A stretch of DNA of 64,000 bases from Caldifarciminota bacterium (GCA_027026255.1 JALVOT010000015.1:1-64000); one strand, 5' to 3'. Positions 1 to 8,993 are shown, numbered from the stretch's first letter. Translations and numbers: made by a program. The notes: generated by a model from the sequence alone, not told the origin.

Positions 1-183
1 GAAGTGAAATTGACGGTATATAATCTGTTTGGGCAAAAGGTAAAAACGCTGGTTTCTGAAAAACAGTCTGCTGGGAAATATAAGGTATATTTTGATGCAT
101 CGGGTCTGGCCAGCGGTGTTTATTTTTGCAAATTGGAGGCTGCAGGTTACACCGCTTCAAAGCGGCTTTTGTTAATCAAGTGA
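1..183 (+). CDS. C-terminal sorting-domain tail of a secreted protein (5' end outside window)
   Basis: The frame is open from base 1 to a TGA at 181-183 and gives 60 residues. The translation has the pattern of the Por/type IX secretion C-terminal domain: a VYNLFGQKV strand, then a GKYKVYFDASGLASGVYF stretch, then a basic strand ending in LLLIK. In known proteins this is a short beta-sandwich tail that directs the protein through the outer membrane or anchors it there. The body of the protein lies before the window, so its activity cannot be stated. The same type of tail ends the proteins at 10316-12504 and 14706-17030. Confidence 0.8.
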   Translation, partial: EVKLTVYNLFGQKVKTLVSEKQSAGKYKVYFDASGLASGVYFCKLEAAGYTASKRLLLIK

Positions 184-233
184 CAAACAGGGAAAAATCA
201 TGCAAACAACGGAAAAACAGGCCATTGCACGGC

Positions 234-250
234 ATTTTGTAAAACAAAAT
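234..250. repeat. Small A/T hairpin (ATTTTGT-AAA-ACAAAAT)
   Basis: A perfect 7-bp inverted repeat with a 3-nt loop lies between the upstream stop codon and the larger inverted repeat. It has little GC and no T-run, so it is a poor terminator. It may belong to the adjoining repeat element. Low certainty of function. Confidence 0.35.
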
Positions 251-342
251 AGGGTCAAATCTCGACTTTAGACATTTTTTTCTTTTGAACTTTTCGGCTA
301 TTATCTTTTGCGGTTATTTGTCCAATGTCGAGATTTGACCCT
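251..342. repeat. 92-bp element bounded by 24-bp inverted repeats (MITE/REP-like)
   Basis: The left arm is 251-274 and the right arm 319-342. The outer 16 bp (AGGGTCAAATCTCGAC and its complement) pair perfectly, and 22 of 24 bp match over the whole arm. The 44 bp between them are AT-rich and non-coding. Non-autonomous elements mobilised by IS200/REP-associated tyrosine transposases often have such long imperfect hairpins. No transposase is present here, so mobility is inferred from structure only. Confidence 0.55.
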
Positions 343-360
343 GAGTATGCCGGATTACCC

Positions 361-388
361 TTGACATTTTATGAATATTAACTATAAT
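361..388 (+). promoter_or_regulatory. Sigma-70-type promoter for the fibronectin-III lipoprotein
   Basis: TTGACA at 361-366 and TATAAT at 383-388 are both perfect consensus boxes with a 16-bp spacer. The transcript would carry a leader of about 80 nt with a clear AGGAGG before the start at 474. I recognise no riboswitch in the leader. Confidence 0.75.
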
Positions 389-473
389 TTTATAGTTGTT
401 TTGAAAGGGGGTGATAGCGGAAAAGAAAAAAGGTTATTTTGGGCAAGTAATATAGAACAGAAAGGAGGAAATA

Positions 474-1301
474 ATGAAGAAACTGATTCTTGCTGGATTA
501 ACAATTGCCCTGATGTTTATTATTGGTTGTGGCGGTGCTGCGTTACTGCAGGCACCAAAGATTACCGGAGTGGTTGCGGATTCCAATTCCGTAACATTAA
601 CCTGGGAAGCAGATACGACAATTGAGAATGATACTGATTTTCAGGGTTACAATGTCTATGTCTCTACGGATTCAACCGAACTTCTGGTTTCCGATGGTGA
701 GAATTTGAACAAATTCAATGCAACAGTAATAACCGGTAATACCTATACGGTTACCGGTTTGAGTAAGGATACTGTTTACTATTTTCAGGTGCGGACGGTA
801 AATACCGATGATAAGGTGGGAGATTATAATACTGATGTGCCCTATGTCCAGATGTCACCGAGACCTGGATATGTAATTGGACAGTTGACTATGGAAATTA
901 GTAGCGCGGATTCAAATGAAACCGGTTGTGCATTAAGGTTTGAGACCGGTGAGGTTCTTGATGAGGTGAATGGTGAATTTCCTAATGCCGATGTCTTTGC
1001 GGATAAGGTTGATGCCGACAGTGCCCAGCTTGTTACGGCAAGTGCTCGAACCAATGGAAGGAGCACATTAATTGCAAAGCTTGACACAACCGTTTATTCG
1101 TATGATAACTGGGATTTCAGTGGATATACATTTGGTAATGATGACCGACAGGTGATTAGGATAAATGATCTATTACTCTGTAAGACCGAAGAAGGCAATT
1201 ATGTGAAGGTTTTGATTCAGGATGTTGATCTTACCAACAATACAGTGAGTCTGAAATTTGCCTACCAGAATCTTGCTGATTATCCATATCTCTCTCCATA
1301 A
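474..1301 (+). CDS. Fibronectin type III-domain lipoprotein
   Basis: The 275-residue product starts with MKK, a hydrophobic stretch and a lipobox ending at Cys19 (MFIIGC), so it should be cut by signal peptidase II and lipid-anchored. Residues about 27-125 read as one fibronectin type III domain (SVTLTWEA near the front, YNVYVSTD, then TVTGLSKDTVYYFQVRTVN). The remaining ~150 residues have no family I recognise. The start is set by AAAGGAGG 6 nt before the ATG. A longer overlapping reading from 371 in another frame is a shadow. It is a single-gene unit between its own promoter and a strong terminator. It is probably a cell-surface protein; binding partners are unknown. Confidence 0.85.
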   Translation: MKKLILAGLTIALMFIIGCGGAALLQAPKITGVVADSNSVTLTWEADTTIENDTDFQGYNVYVSTDSTELLVSDGENLNKFNATVITGNTYTVTGLSKDTVYYFQVRTVNTDDKVGDYNTDVPYVQMSPRPGYVIGQLTMEISSADSNETGCALRFETGEVLDEVNGEFPNADVFADKVDADSAQLVTASARTNGRSTLIAKLDTTVYSYDNWDFSGYTFGNDDRQVIRINDLLLCKTEEGNYVKVLIQDVDLTNNTVSLKFAYQNLADYPYLSP

Positions 1302-1319
1302 TCTGGATAGATAAACTCT

Positions 1320-1348
1320 GGGGGTGACATTGATGTCACCCCCTTTTT
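1320..1348 (+). terminator. Intrinsic terminator of the lipoprotein gene
   Basis: A perfect 11-bp stem (GGGGGTGACAT / ATGTCACCCCC, 2-nt loop) is followed by TTTTT. It works for the + strand only. The last codons and stop of the convergent cutA gene lie inside the hairpin arm. Confidence 0.9.
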
Positions 1349-1671
1349 GTTTGAACACATTCTTCTATCCAGTCAAGATATGGTTTATATCCTTTTTCTA
1401 TTGACCAGGAAATGATTTCTGGAACTTCATAGGGATGATGCTGTTTTATAAGTTTCTCTAATTTTTTATAATTCGCCTTTTTTGTTTTTATAAAGGCACC
1501 ATATTCAGCGGAATGTTCAATTTTTCCCTTCCAGCGATAGATTGAGGATATTTTAAATATATTGGCGCAGGCGATAATTTTTTTATGAATTAATAAATTT
1601 ATTATTTTTTTTGCTGAATTGAGATTGGGGAATGTGGTATAGATAATAATAAATGTTTTATCTGATTTCAT
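1336..1671 (-). CDS. cutA: CutA1-like divalent cation tolerance protein
   Basis: The product is 111 residues, the usual length for CutA1, a small trimeric ferredoxin-like-fold protein tied to tolerance of copper and other divalent metals. The sequence keeps the family pattern: a first strand with YTTFPN, ACANIF in the middle, the strand around YRWKGKI, then HPYEVPEIISW and a final helix ending near WIEECV. The start chosen is the ATG at 1671. It overlaps the mgtE stop as TAATG and has GGAGG just upstream inside mgtE. A start four codons earlier lacks that spacing. It is translationally coupled to mgtE, so the pair may act together in divalent-metal handling. Confidence 0.88.
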   Translation of the reverse strand: MKSDKTFIIIYTTFPNLNSAKKIINLLIHKKIIACANIFKISSIYRWKGKIEHSAEYGAFIKTKKANYKKLEKLIKQHHPYEVPEIISWSIEKGYKPYLDWIEECVQTKRG

Positions 1672-3011
1672 TATAACCTCCACAGCAGTATCATCGTTAT
1701 ATTGAAATAGATAAGCAGCGTGGTGGAATCAAGAATTGTGGTAATCAGGGGTCCGGACATCAAGGCTGGGTCAACCCCGAGTTTTTTAAATACAATAGGC
1801 AGAATACCACCCAGGGATGTTGCGATTACAATTGCTACAATCATTGCCACAGCAACCGTAAAGCCGAGCATTATATCACCCTGGAGTATAAATGCCCGAA
1901 GTGCGGTTATAAATCCAGCAATGATACCGGTAAGGATTCCAATTAAAAATTCTTTACGCACTACCCGCCAGAGGTCGGCAAGTTTTATTTCTCCGGTGGC
2001 AAGTCCGCGTACGACAAATGTTGCCGCCTGGGTTCCTGCGCTGCCACTGGTATTCATCAGTATGGGAATGAAGAAACTGAGTGTAACGAGGTTGGAAAAG
2101 AGAAATGAATAATACTCTAAGATTGTGCCAGAAATGAATCCGGCCAAAGAGAGGATTATCAACCAGATTACTCTTTTTTTGGCGATGGAAAAGGCACTTG
2201 CCGACATATACTGTTCCGGGGCCTCTGATGCACCAAATCGAAAGATGTCCTCGGTTGCCTCTTCTTCAATAACATCCAGGACATCATCAGCAGTAATAAC
2301 TCCCTTCATCCTGCCCAATGTATCTAAGACCGGGAGTGAAACCTCATCATATTTTTCAAAGACCTTTGACACTTCCTCCTGGTCCATATCCAAATTTACG
2401 CTGACAAAGTGTTTATTCATTACTCTGTCAACCTTACGATTTGGACTTGTTGTAAGCAGGTCCTTTAAGGGAATAATTCCTTTCAGACGATTAACCTTAT
2501 CAACGACATATATATTCTGTATAAAATCGATATCCTTTGCTTTAGTTCTGACAATTTTTAATACCTGCCCGATTGTAATATTCTCAGGCACAGTAATATA
2601 GTCGGTGGTCATTAAACCACCTGCAGTATTCTTTTTGTATGCAAGTAGTTCGCGTGCCTTTACCTGTTCTCCTTCTTCAAGTAATGGAATGAGGTCTTCT
2701 ACTTCTTCTTTGGGAAGAAGGGCGAAGAAGTCGGTTCGGTCATCAGGCGACATTTCATTAAGAATCGCCTTTTTCTTTTCCGGGGATAGAACCTTGAGTA
2801 ATTCCAGTTTGAACTTATCATCAAGAAATTCAAATATATCAGCAGCAAATTTTGTATCTAAGGAGTTGAACAGGGTCAGTCTTTCTTCAGGAGTTAACTC
2901 GGGCCAGGTCTCGGCAATGTCAGCCGGTTCAAAATATGATATTACCTTTCGAATTGTCCTTTTCTTCCTGCTGGCAATAAGTTCTCTTATTTCGGGTAAT
3001 ATAAATCGCAT
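1671..3011 (-). CDS. mgtE: MgtE-type magnesium transporter
   Basis: The 446-residue protein has the full MgtE architecture. An N-terminal superhelical domain (about 1-125, including SPDDRTDFFALLP) is followed by two CBS domains (about 130-250, starting at AGGLMTTDYITVPE) and five membrane helices (about 280-446). The helices contain the signature stretches NTSGSAGTQAAT and the glycine-rich SLGGILPI. In the family, cytosolic Mg2+ binding to the N/CBS domains closes the channel. The ATG lies 5 nt after a -10 box with no Shine-Dalgarno, so the mRNA appears leaderless. The gene is divergent from selA and followed by coupled cutA. Confidence 0.95.
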   Translation of the reverse strand: MRFILPEIRELIASRKKRTIRKVISYFEPADIAETWPELTPEERLTLFNSLDTKFAADIFEFLDDKFKLELLKVLSPEKKKAILNEMSPDDRTDFFALLPKEEVEDLIPLLEEGEQVKARELLAYKKNTAGGLMTTDYITVPENITIGQVLKIVRTKAKDIDFIQNIYVVDKVNRLKGIIPLKDLLTTSPNRKVDRVMNKHFVSVNLDMDQEEVSKVFEKYDEVSLPVLDTLGRMKGVITADDVLDVIEEEATEDIFRFGASEAPEQYMSASAFSIAKKRVIWLIILSLAGFISGTILEYYSFLFSNLVTLSFFIPILMNTSGSAGTQAATFVVRGLATGEIKLADLWRVVRKEFLIGILTGIIAGFITALRAFILQGDIMLGFTVAVAMIVAIVIATSLGGILPIVFKKLGVDPALMSGPLITTILDSTTLLIYFNITMILLWRL

Positions 3012-3016
3012 TATTT

Positions 3017-3044
3017 AGTTTATCCTAAAATTTGTATTAGTCAA
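3017..3044 (-). promoter_or_regulatory. Promoter of mgtE-cutA (leaderless)
   Basis: On the minus strand, TTGACT (3039-3044) and TAAACT (3017-3022) are separated by 16 bp. The ATG of mgtE follows after only 5 nt, with no ribosome-binding site. Confidence 0.6.
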
Positions 3045-3073
3045 GGCGGCTGAGAATTTTTTAGACCCGGAAC

Positions 3074-3101
3074 TTGACATTATAAAAAGATTAATTATAA
3101 T
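3074..3101 (+). promoter_or_regulatory. Promoter of selA-selB (leaderless)
   Basis: TTGACA (3074-3079) and TATAAT (3096-3101) are both perfect, with a 16-bp spacer. The selA ATG is at 3107, only 5 nt past the -10 box, so transcription should begin at or next to the start codon. Confidence 0.75.
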
Positions 3102-3106
3102 CTGGT

Positions 3107-4498
3107 ATGAATAAAAATGAAATTCTGAGGCAGATTCCCTCGGTTGATACGATATTAAACTGGCCTGAGATTACAGATTATGCATCAAACATAAGTAATT
3201 TATATTTAGCCGACCTCGTGCGAAAAATCGTGGATGAATTTAGAAAAAAGATTGGTGCCGGTAAAGATTTGAAGATCGCTGATTTGAAATCAGATATCCT
3301 TAATCAATTGAAGGAATTGACCGAGCCGTACTTCTGCTATGCAATTAATGGGCTGGGTATTATTCTCCATACGGGCCTGGGGCGGGCACCATTTGCAAGG
3401 GGCATAGATAATGCACTGTTTTCAGTCGCCCAGGGGTATTCCCGTTTGCAGATTGATGATGAGGGTCGGCGGGCGGATCGCTACCAAAAGATTAATCTTC
3501 TTTTGCAGATTTTAACCGGGGCAGAGGGTGGAATCATTGTTAATAATAACGCCGGGGCAACTCTTTTGATATTAAACGAACTGGCAAAAGGCAGGGAAGT
3601 AATTGTTTCCCGGGGACAGCTTGTTGAGATTGGCGGTTCGTTCAGGATTCCGGAAATTATGGCTCAGAGCGGTGCGATTATGCGTGAGGTGGGCACAACC
3701 AATCGTACCCATCTCAGGGATTATGAATCGGCAATAAACGAAAATACCGCGGCAATTTTGCGTGTTCACCAATCCAATTATCAGATAAGGGGTTTCACCA
3801 AAGAGGTGTCTTTGACAGAACTTATACAACTTGGCAAGAAATATAACCTTCCTGTGATTGATGATTTAGGGAGTGGTGCATTGGTTGACCTTTCAAAATA
3901 TGGTTTACCAAAGGAACCCCTTATTCAAGAGAGTATCAAGGCCGGCGCCGATATTGTCTGCTTCAGCGGTGATAAACTTATCGGCGGTCCCCAGTGTGGT
4001 ATTATTATCGGCAGGGATAAGTATATTAAGGCGATTAAGAAAAATCCCCTTACCCGGGCATTGCGCTGTGATAAACTTACGAATGTTGCTTTAGAGGCGA
4101 CGCTCAGGGTCTTTCTTTTGCCGGAGCAGGAGATAGTTAAGGAACATACTGTATTTAAGATAATCTTAAAACCGCTTAATTTAATAAAGAAGCAGGCAGC
4201 TCGATGTGCCCGGATATTAAAGAAGAAATTTGGAAAGCGTTTAGAGGCCAGGGTGCGTTCAGACTTTTCAGAGACCGGTGGTGGTTCATTAAGCACCGAG
4301 CAATTACCGACATATATTGTTGCGGTGAGGGTGAAAAAGATTTCGGTTTCACAACTGGCACGAAGGTTGCGTCGGTATAGGGTCCCTGTTTTCGGCAGAA
4401 TTTCTGAAGATGAATATATCCTTGATTTTCGCACGATTTTACCGGGTGAGGAAAAGATTATCATTAAGGCGTTTGAGGAAATTCTGGGTAATGAATAA
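3107..4498 (+). CDS. selA: L-seryl-tRNA(Sec) selenium transferase
   Basis: SelA converts Ser-tRNA(Sec) to Sec-tRNA(Sec) with selenophosphate, using pyridoxal phosphate. The 463-residue length matches bacterial SelA. The N-terminal domain (IPSVDTIL) is followed by INGLGIILHTGLGRAP, the NNNAGATLL region and EVGTTNRTH. The PLP lysine is K290 in the motif FSGDKLIGGPQ. The ETGGGS stretch near 389 is also conserved. The next gene is selB, overlapping by 8 nt, and tRNA-Sec is 2 kb downstream. Together they form a compact selenocysteine-insertion cassette. The selenophosphate synthetase gene selD is not in the window. Confidence 0.97.
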   Translation: MNKNEILRQIPSVDTILNWPEITDYASNISNLYLADLVRKIVDEFRKKIGAGKDLKIADLKSDILNQLKELTEPYFCYAINGLGIILHTGLGRAPFARGIDNALFSVAQGYSRLQIDDEGRRADRYQKINLLLQILTGAEGGIIVNNNAGATLLILNELAKGREVIVSRGQLVEIGGSFRIPEIMAQSGAIMREVGTTNRTHLRDYESAINENTAAILRVHQSNYQIRGFTKEVSLTELIQLGKKYNLPVIDDLGSGALVDLSKYGLPKEPLIQESIKAGADIVCFSGDKLIGGPQCGIIIGRDKYIKAIKKNPLTRALRCDKLTNVALEATLRVFLLPEQEIVKEHTVFKIILKPLNLIKKQAARCARILKKKFGKRLEARVRSDFSETGGGSLSTEQLPTYIVAVRVKKISVSQLARRLRRYRVPVFGRISEDEYILDFRTILPGEEKIIIKAFEEILGNE

Positions 4499-6401
4499 AA
4501 GGCATATTGTAATCGGTACTGCCGGCCATATTGATCATGGTAAGAGTGCTTTGATAAAGAAACTCACCGGTGTTGACCCGGATCGATTAAAAGAAGAGAA
4601 GGAACGTGGAATGACCACCGACCTCGGTTTTGCATTTTATGGTGATAATGCTACAATCATTGATGTCCCGGGCCATGAAAAATTCGTGCGTCATATGGTT
4701 GCTGGAGCAAGCACCATAGATTTTGTATTATTTGTTATCGCGTCTGATGACGGTGTAATGCCCCAGACGATTGAACATCTTGATATTTTGAAATTGCTTG
4801 CGATAAAAAAGGGGCTGGTGGTAATAACCAAAAAAGATTTAGTTGAAGAAGCACGGGTTGAGGCGGTGAAACAAGAAGTGCGTGAACTTATGAAGAATAC
4901 TTTTCTTGAAGAAGCGCCGATTATTGCGGTTTCCAATCTTACCGGAGAGGGTATCGATGAGGTGAAAAAATGGTTGGATGACCTTATAACAAAGGTTAAG
5001 GCAAAAAAGGATCGGGGAATATTTCGATTATTTATTGACAGAGCTTTTATCATTAAAGGTTTTGGCACGATAGTTGCTGGAACCGTGCTTTCCGGAAGGA
5101 TAAAGGTGGGGGATACCCTTGAATTGCTGCCTTTGAAGAAAAAGGTTAAGGTGAGGGGACTCGAGGTTCATAATAAAAAGGTTCAGGAGGTAGGTACCGG
5201 GTTTCGCTGTGCCTTGAATATTATCGGAGCAGAGAAACAGACAATTTCAAGGGGGGATGTTCTTGCCCAACCTGGATTTTATGAACCTTCAAATTTTTTA
5301 AATGCTTCTCTATATCTTTTGTATTCGGCAGGTAAACCATTAAAGAGTTTTACACGACTCAGGGTACATCTTGGCACCAAAGAAATATTGGGCAGGGTGG
5401 TGATTCTTGAACAAAAGGAGTTATCACCTGGAGAAAAGGCGATGGTTCAATTCCGTTTAGAAAGTCCGGTCGTGAGTGATGTGAATGATCGATATGTGAT
5501 AAGAACTTATTCACCTCAGAGGACGATTGGCGGTGGGGTCATTATTGAACCCAAGGCAGTAAAGGTAAAGGGGTTTGACGAAAAATTGATTCAGCATCTT
5601 CAAAGGATTGAGGCTGCAGAGCCGGTGGTTATGGTTGAAGAGAATCTGCTGCTCAATTTTGAACTGCCAAGAAAGGTTGATGAAATCAGTTATGAGCTTA
5701 ATCTGGATCGGTCTGAAGTAAATGATTTAATTGCTCAATTGATAAAAGATAAAAAGATTATCTGTATTGATAAAAAACGCAGTCTGTATTATCACCGGGA
5801 GAATTATGAGAAATTAAAGAAGATTATTCTTGAAAATCTTGCCGAGTATCATAAAAAGAATCCAGCCCATATCGGTATGTCCCAGCAGATGTTACTCAAA
5901 AAGATTAGTCCGGGTCTTGATAAGAGCCTTTTGAATTTTACCCTTTGGGGACTGGCTGAGGAGAAGAAGGTGAGGCTCAGCGGTGATAAGGTCTGTCTAT
6001 TTGATTTTGCAGTAAAACTTGAGCCAGTATTGGACCGAATGGCAAAGGCGATTGAGGATATTTATCTTAAGACGGGTTATAAAACACCAGGTTATGATGA
6101 ACTTAAAATGCGCGGGCTTGGTCCGGAAAAGGCTTTAAAACAGGTTTATCAATATCTGCTTGATTCTGGAGTTCTTATCCAGGTTGGTGAGGCAAGGGTA
6201 TTCCATAGAAAGTATGTTGAAGATGCTGAAAGGCGATTGGTAGAGTTTTTACGCAGCCATAATGAAATCAGGGTTTCTCAGTTCAGGGATTTAATTGGGG
6301 CGACCCGAAAATATGCGCTTCCCCTTTTAGTCTATTTTGATACAAATAATGTTACAATAAAGAGAGGAGAGGTAAGGGTGCTGGGGCAGAAATACCGCTA
6401 A
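4491..6401 (+). CDS. selB: Selenocysteine-specific elongation factor SelB
   Basis: SelB carries Sec-tRNA to the ribosome at UGA codons marked by a SECIS hairpin. The start at ATG 4491 ([19 protein letters not shown]) puts the P-loop GHIDHGKS at residues 12-19. An upstream in-frame start at 4410 would add 27 basic residues that do not belong to the family. The order is: GTPase domain with DVPGHEKF and an unusual TKKD in place of NKxD; EF-Tu-like domains 2-3 ([16 protein letters not shown] and further); and a C-terminal half of winged-helix repeats to residue 636, which bind the SECIS RNA. It overlaps selA by 8 nt, so translation is coupled. Confidence 0.96.
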   Translation: MNKRHIVIGTAGHIDHGKSALIKKLTGVDPDRLKEEKERGMTTDLGFAFYGDNATIIDVPGHEKFVRHMVAGASTIDFVLFVIASDDGVMPQTIEHLDILKLLAIKKGLVVITKKDLVEEARVEAVKQEVRELMKNTFLEEAPIIAVSNLTGEGIDEVKKWLDDLITKVKAKKDRGIFRLFIDRAFIIKGFGTIVAGTVLSGRIKVGDTLELLPLKKKVKVRGLEVHNKKVQEVGTGFRCALNIIGAEKQTISRGDVLAQPGFYEPSNFLNASLYLLYSAGKPLKSFTRLRVHLGTKEILGRVVILEQKELSPGEKAMVQFRLESPVVSDVNDRYVIRTYSPQRTIGGGVIIEPKAVKVKGFDEKLIQHLQRIEAAEPVVMVEENLLLNFELPRKVDEISYELNLDRSEVNDLIAQLIKDKKIICIDKKRSLYYHRENYEKLKKIILENLAEYHKKNPAHIGMSQQMLLKKISPGLDKSLLNFTLWGLAEEKKVRLSGDKVCLFDFAVKLEPVLDRMAKAIEDIYLKTGYKTPGYDELKMRGLGPEKALKQVYQYLLDSGVLIQVGEARVFHRKYVEDAERRLVEFLRSHNEIRVSQFRDLIGATRKYALPLLVYFDTNNVTIKRGEVRVLGQKYR

Positions 6402-6507
6402 TTACCTCAGTCCATCCGGTTGCTTCGGTTGAAATTCTTATGAGTTTAATGTTTTCCCCTGTGGGTTAAAAACAGATACAAGGCGGAAGTGGAAAGGAAT
6501 TAAAGAT

Positions 6508-6601
6508 TGGCGGAGGCGTGTAGGAATCGAACCTACCGTCCCCCTTTCGAAGGACACCTGGATTTGAAGTCCAGTAGGCACACCAGCACCTATCCGCCTC
6601 C
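6508..6601 (-). tRNA. selC: tRNA-Sec (anticodon UCA), with encoded CCA
   Basis: The transcript starts GGAGGCGG at 6601. A long D stem (TAGGTGC/GTGCCTA with two G-U pairs, 4-nt loop) is followed by anticodon arm CTGGA-CTTCAAA-TCCAG with UCA, then a long variable arm (GTCC..GGAC core), the T arm GTAGG-TTCGATT-CCTAC and a 3' end CGCCTCC-G-CCA. The length is 94 nt, like other bacterial tRNA-Sec. The first seven acceptor pairs are perfect. The eighth position, where bacterial tRNA-Sec usually has an extra pair, is G opposite A. It reads towards selB from its own promoter. Confidence 0.96.
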
Positions 6602-6610
6602 AGCATCTTA

Positions 6611-6638
6611 ATTTTAATTAAAATAGTTAAAAAGTCAA
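6611..6638 (-). promoter_or_regulatory. Promoter of tRNA-Sec
   Basis: On the minus strand, TTGACT (6633-6638) and TAAAAT (6611-6616) are separated by 16 bp. The -10 box ends 9 nt before the mature tRNA 5' end, so the primary transcript has almost no 5' trailer. Confidence 0.65.
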
Positions 6639-7000
6639 TGGTGATGCATTGATTAATACATTCAGGTGTAAATTGGGTATATTGCTGTGCACCCATTGGT
6701 GCATCACTTCCCTTTTATCAATATTGTGCATCTATAATTCAGCATGGAACGGGATTAGCGGATTAGGGTAAGCAAAGTTTTAAAATTTCGAGAGATTAGA
6801 TTGCCCTTAAAAATAATATGAGGATTGAGTTTGTGTTCTATAATATCACGGGTTAAAAGGTATAAAATTGGCGGGGACAAAGTGCTGTTGTGAACAGAAA
6901 ACAGATGATGAAGGCAGCCGTGATTTCCAGCTGGTTTATATTTTCCTATTTATCGATTGGATGATTAGAATAAGGTTGTAAAGCGTTGGTAGTATTCTTT
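6639..7000. other. Intergenic gap without a recognised gene
   Basis: No reading frame with a recognisable family is seen on either strand. There is a short inverted repeat, GTGATGCA near 6640 and TGCATCAC near 6701. No terminator is evident after cdaA. Confidence 0.4.
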
Positions 7001-7756
7001 TTAAGTCTTTAGAATACGCTGCATTGAGCGGTGCAGGATTTCAATATCCACCTTGGTGACCAATTTGCCCTGATAGGCAAATGATATATAACCGGTCTCT
7101 TCTGATACCACAATACAAAGGGCATCGGTCTGTTCACTAATCCCCAGCGCCGCACGGTGCCTCAGGCCATAGCGATCTCCTAAATCAGGATTTTCACTTA
7201 ATGGTAGAACACATCCGGCCGCAGCAATCTTATCTTCCTGTATAACACAGGCACCATCGTGAAGCGGGGTGTCGGGAAAGAATATCGTCCTTAATAAAGA
7301 AGAGTTTACCTGGGCATCGATTCTAACCCCTGTTTCAATAATATCATTAAGCCCATCATTGTTCTGGATTAAAATTAAGGCACCGATATTTTCTTCTGAC
7401 ATTCTTTTGACCGCATCCAATATTTCATCAAAAACTGCGCTTTGTTCAACTTTTAAAAAGAATTTGACCGGACGCTGTCGGCCGATACGGGCTAAGGCAT
7501 TTCTTATCTCTGGTTGAAAGACAATAACAAAGGCAACGACCCAGATTGTTAAGATTGAATTCATAATCCAGGAGAGTGCCTTGAGGTCAAGCCAGCGGGC
7601 AATAAAGGAGATTACAAAGAATATGACCAGGCCGACAAGGATTGAGGTGGCCTTGGTGCCTTTGATGAATTTAAAGAATGCATATAAAAGTATTGTCACA
7701 ACTATAATATCGATAATATCAATACCACGCAGCGGCAGGAATCCAAAGAGTTTCAT
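7001..7756 (-). CDS. cdaA: Diadenylate cyclase, CdaA type (c-di-AMP synthase)
   Basis: The enzyme makes cyclic di-AMP from two ATP. The 251-residue product has three N-terminal membrane helices (about 10-85), a short linker and a DAC domain. The DAC motifs are DGA at 167-169 and RHR at 199-201, both needed for catalysis in the family. The ATG overlaps the folP stop as ATGA, so it is translated from the folP transcript. A folP-cdaA pairing is seen in other bacteria. YbbR/CdaR, the usual regulator gene after cdaA, is missing; the following 360 bp hold nothing I can identify as its remnant. Confidence 0.93.
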   Translation of the reverse strand: MKLFGFLPLRGIDIIDIIVVTILLYAFFKFIKGTKATSILVGLVIFFVISFIARWLDLKALSWIMNSILTIWVVAFVIVFQPEIRNALARIGRQRPVKFFLKVEQSAVFDEILDAVKRMSEENIGALILIQNNDGLNDIIETGVRIDAQVNSSLLRTIFFPDTPLHDGACVIQEDKIAAAGCVLPLSENPDLGDRYGLRHRAALGISEQTDALCIVVSEETGYISFAYQGKLVTKVDIEILHRSMQRILKT

Positions 7757-8928
7757 CTCACAATCCTGTCAATTAAAAGGGCGACCTTTTTTGCCGGTTT
7801 AACATCATGCATTCTGATGATATCAGCGCCGTTTTTTATGAGCAGGGCTTCAACCCCGAGGGTGCCTTCAAGCCTCTGCTCAACTGAAAGATTAAATGGT
7901 ATGCCGATAAAAGATTTTCTTGAATGGCCAACAAGTATTGGACGATTCAGGGACTTGAATTCTTTAAGACGGCGAATGATTTCATAGTTGTCTTCAAGCC
8001 TCTTACCAAAACCCAGCCCGGGGTCTATTATTATCCTCTCCGGTTCAATACCAGATTGAAGCGCGAAGTCTATTCTTTTTCTCAAATAGTTATATATTTC
8101 GTCCATCAAATCATCATAATAGGGGTTTTTTTGCATTGTCCTTGGGGTTCCTTTGATGTGCATAATAACAACTCCAACCTTATTCCTGGCGACTATCCTG
8201 GCGAGTCTTTTATCAAAGCTCAGGCCGGATATATCGTTTATGATACTGGCACCTTCTTTTATGGCAAATTCAGCTACCCCTGCCTTATATGTATCAATAG
8301 ATATTGGAATCTTAAATTTTTTTACAATTCCAGGTAGAATTTTTTTGAGTCTTGCAATCTCTTCTTTTTCATCAACCCTTAGGGCACCGGGTCGGGTCGA
8401 TTCTGCCCCAATATCGATGAAATCCGCACCCGCTTTAATCATATCCTGGATTGTCTTTTCAATCTGAAATAAATCAGTAAATCTGCTTCCCGGATAGAAT
8501 GAATCCGGGGTGATATTGATAACGCCCATAATCAGGGTGCGGTTGAGTTTAATGTTTTTGTTTTTGATACGCAGAACAGGTTTTCGGGATTGGTTGATAA
8601 ATTTTGATAGTTGCTGATGAAGGTTTTTCAGGAGGGGCTGTTTTCTGAGCCGGGTAATAATTTTATCAATTTCTCTGTGGTTTGCAAAGAGGATTGCATT
8701 GAATCTTTTATTTTTACGACATTCATATACATCCCTGGGAATGGCGAGGTCGGCGCCGGACAGAAGTGCTGTTTGCTTTAGGATATTTGCCTGGGCAGTG
8801 CTCAGGTTGTCGATTTTGATAATATGATAATTTAATTTTTTCATAAAGATATTGTATGCCCGGGGATCCAGCTTCAATTTTTTAAATTCCTGTAAGGCAC
8901 ATTTTTTGTTAAGTATAAGCAAACGCAT
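7753..8928 (-). CDS. folP: Dihydropteroate synthase
   Basis: DHPS joins p-aminobenzoate to dihydropterin pyrophosphate in folate synthesis. The 391-residue protein is longer than the ~280-residue core because about 125 N-terminal residues, rich in Lys/Asn, precede the TIM barrel. This extended form is known in some anaerobes and archaea. The core begins MGVINITPDSF and contains GADFIDIGAEST(R)PG, SIDTYKAGVAE, INDISG, VVIMHIKGTP, DPGLGFGK and VGHSRKSFIG, the normal substrate and phosphate-binding motifs. The ATG is 5 nt after the -10 box with no Shine-Dalgarno, so the mRNA is likely leaderless. cdaA follows with ATGA overlap. Confidence 0.95.
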   Translation of the reverse strand: MRLLILNKKCALQEFKKLKLDPRAYNIFMKKLNYHIIKIDNLSTAQANILKQTALLSGADLAIPRDVYECRKNKRFNAILFANHREIDKIITRLRKQPLLKNLHQQLSKFINQSRKPVLRIKNKNIKLNRTLIMGVINITPDSFYPGSRFTDLFQIEKTIQDMIKAGADFIDIGAESTRPGALRVDEKEEIARLKKILPGIVKKFKIPISIDTYKAGVAEFAIKEGASIINDISGLSFDKRLARIVARNKVGVVIMHIKGTPRTMQKNPYYDDLMDEIYNYLRKRIDFALQSGIEPERIIIDPGLGFGKRLEDNYEIIRRLKEFKSLNRPILVGHSRKSFIGIPFNLSVEQRLEGTLGVEALLIKNGADIIRMHDVKPAKKVALLIDRIVR

Positions 8929-8933
8929 AATTT

Positions 8934-8962
8934 ATTATATATATAAATGGTGTTTAAGTCAA
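8934..8962 (-). promoter_or_regulatory. Promoter of folP-cdaA (leaderless)
   Basis: On the minus strand, TTGACT (8957-8962) and TATAAT (8934-8939) are separated by 17 bp. The folP ATG is 5 nt downstream. Confidence 0.65.
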
Positions 8963-8993
8963 TAAGAATGGCTGTGTTTTCAAAAACGAACAC

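Noticed and set aside
371-625. 84-residue ORF overlapping the fibronectin-III lipoprotein start
   Set aside because: It lies in the leader and in the wrong frame of a clearly coding gene, with no signal of its own.
4410-4490. Longer N-terminus for SelB
   Set aside because: The 27 extra residues are the selA coding region in another frame. The family start is at the GTPase strand just before GHIDHGKS.
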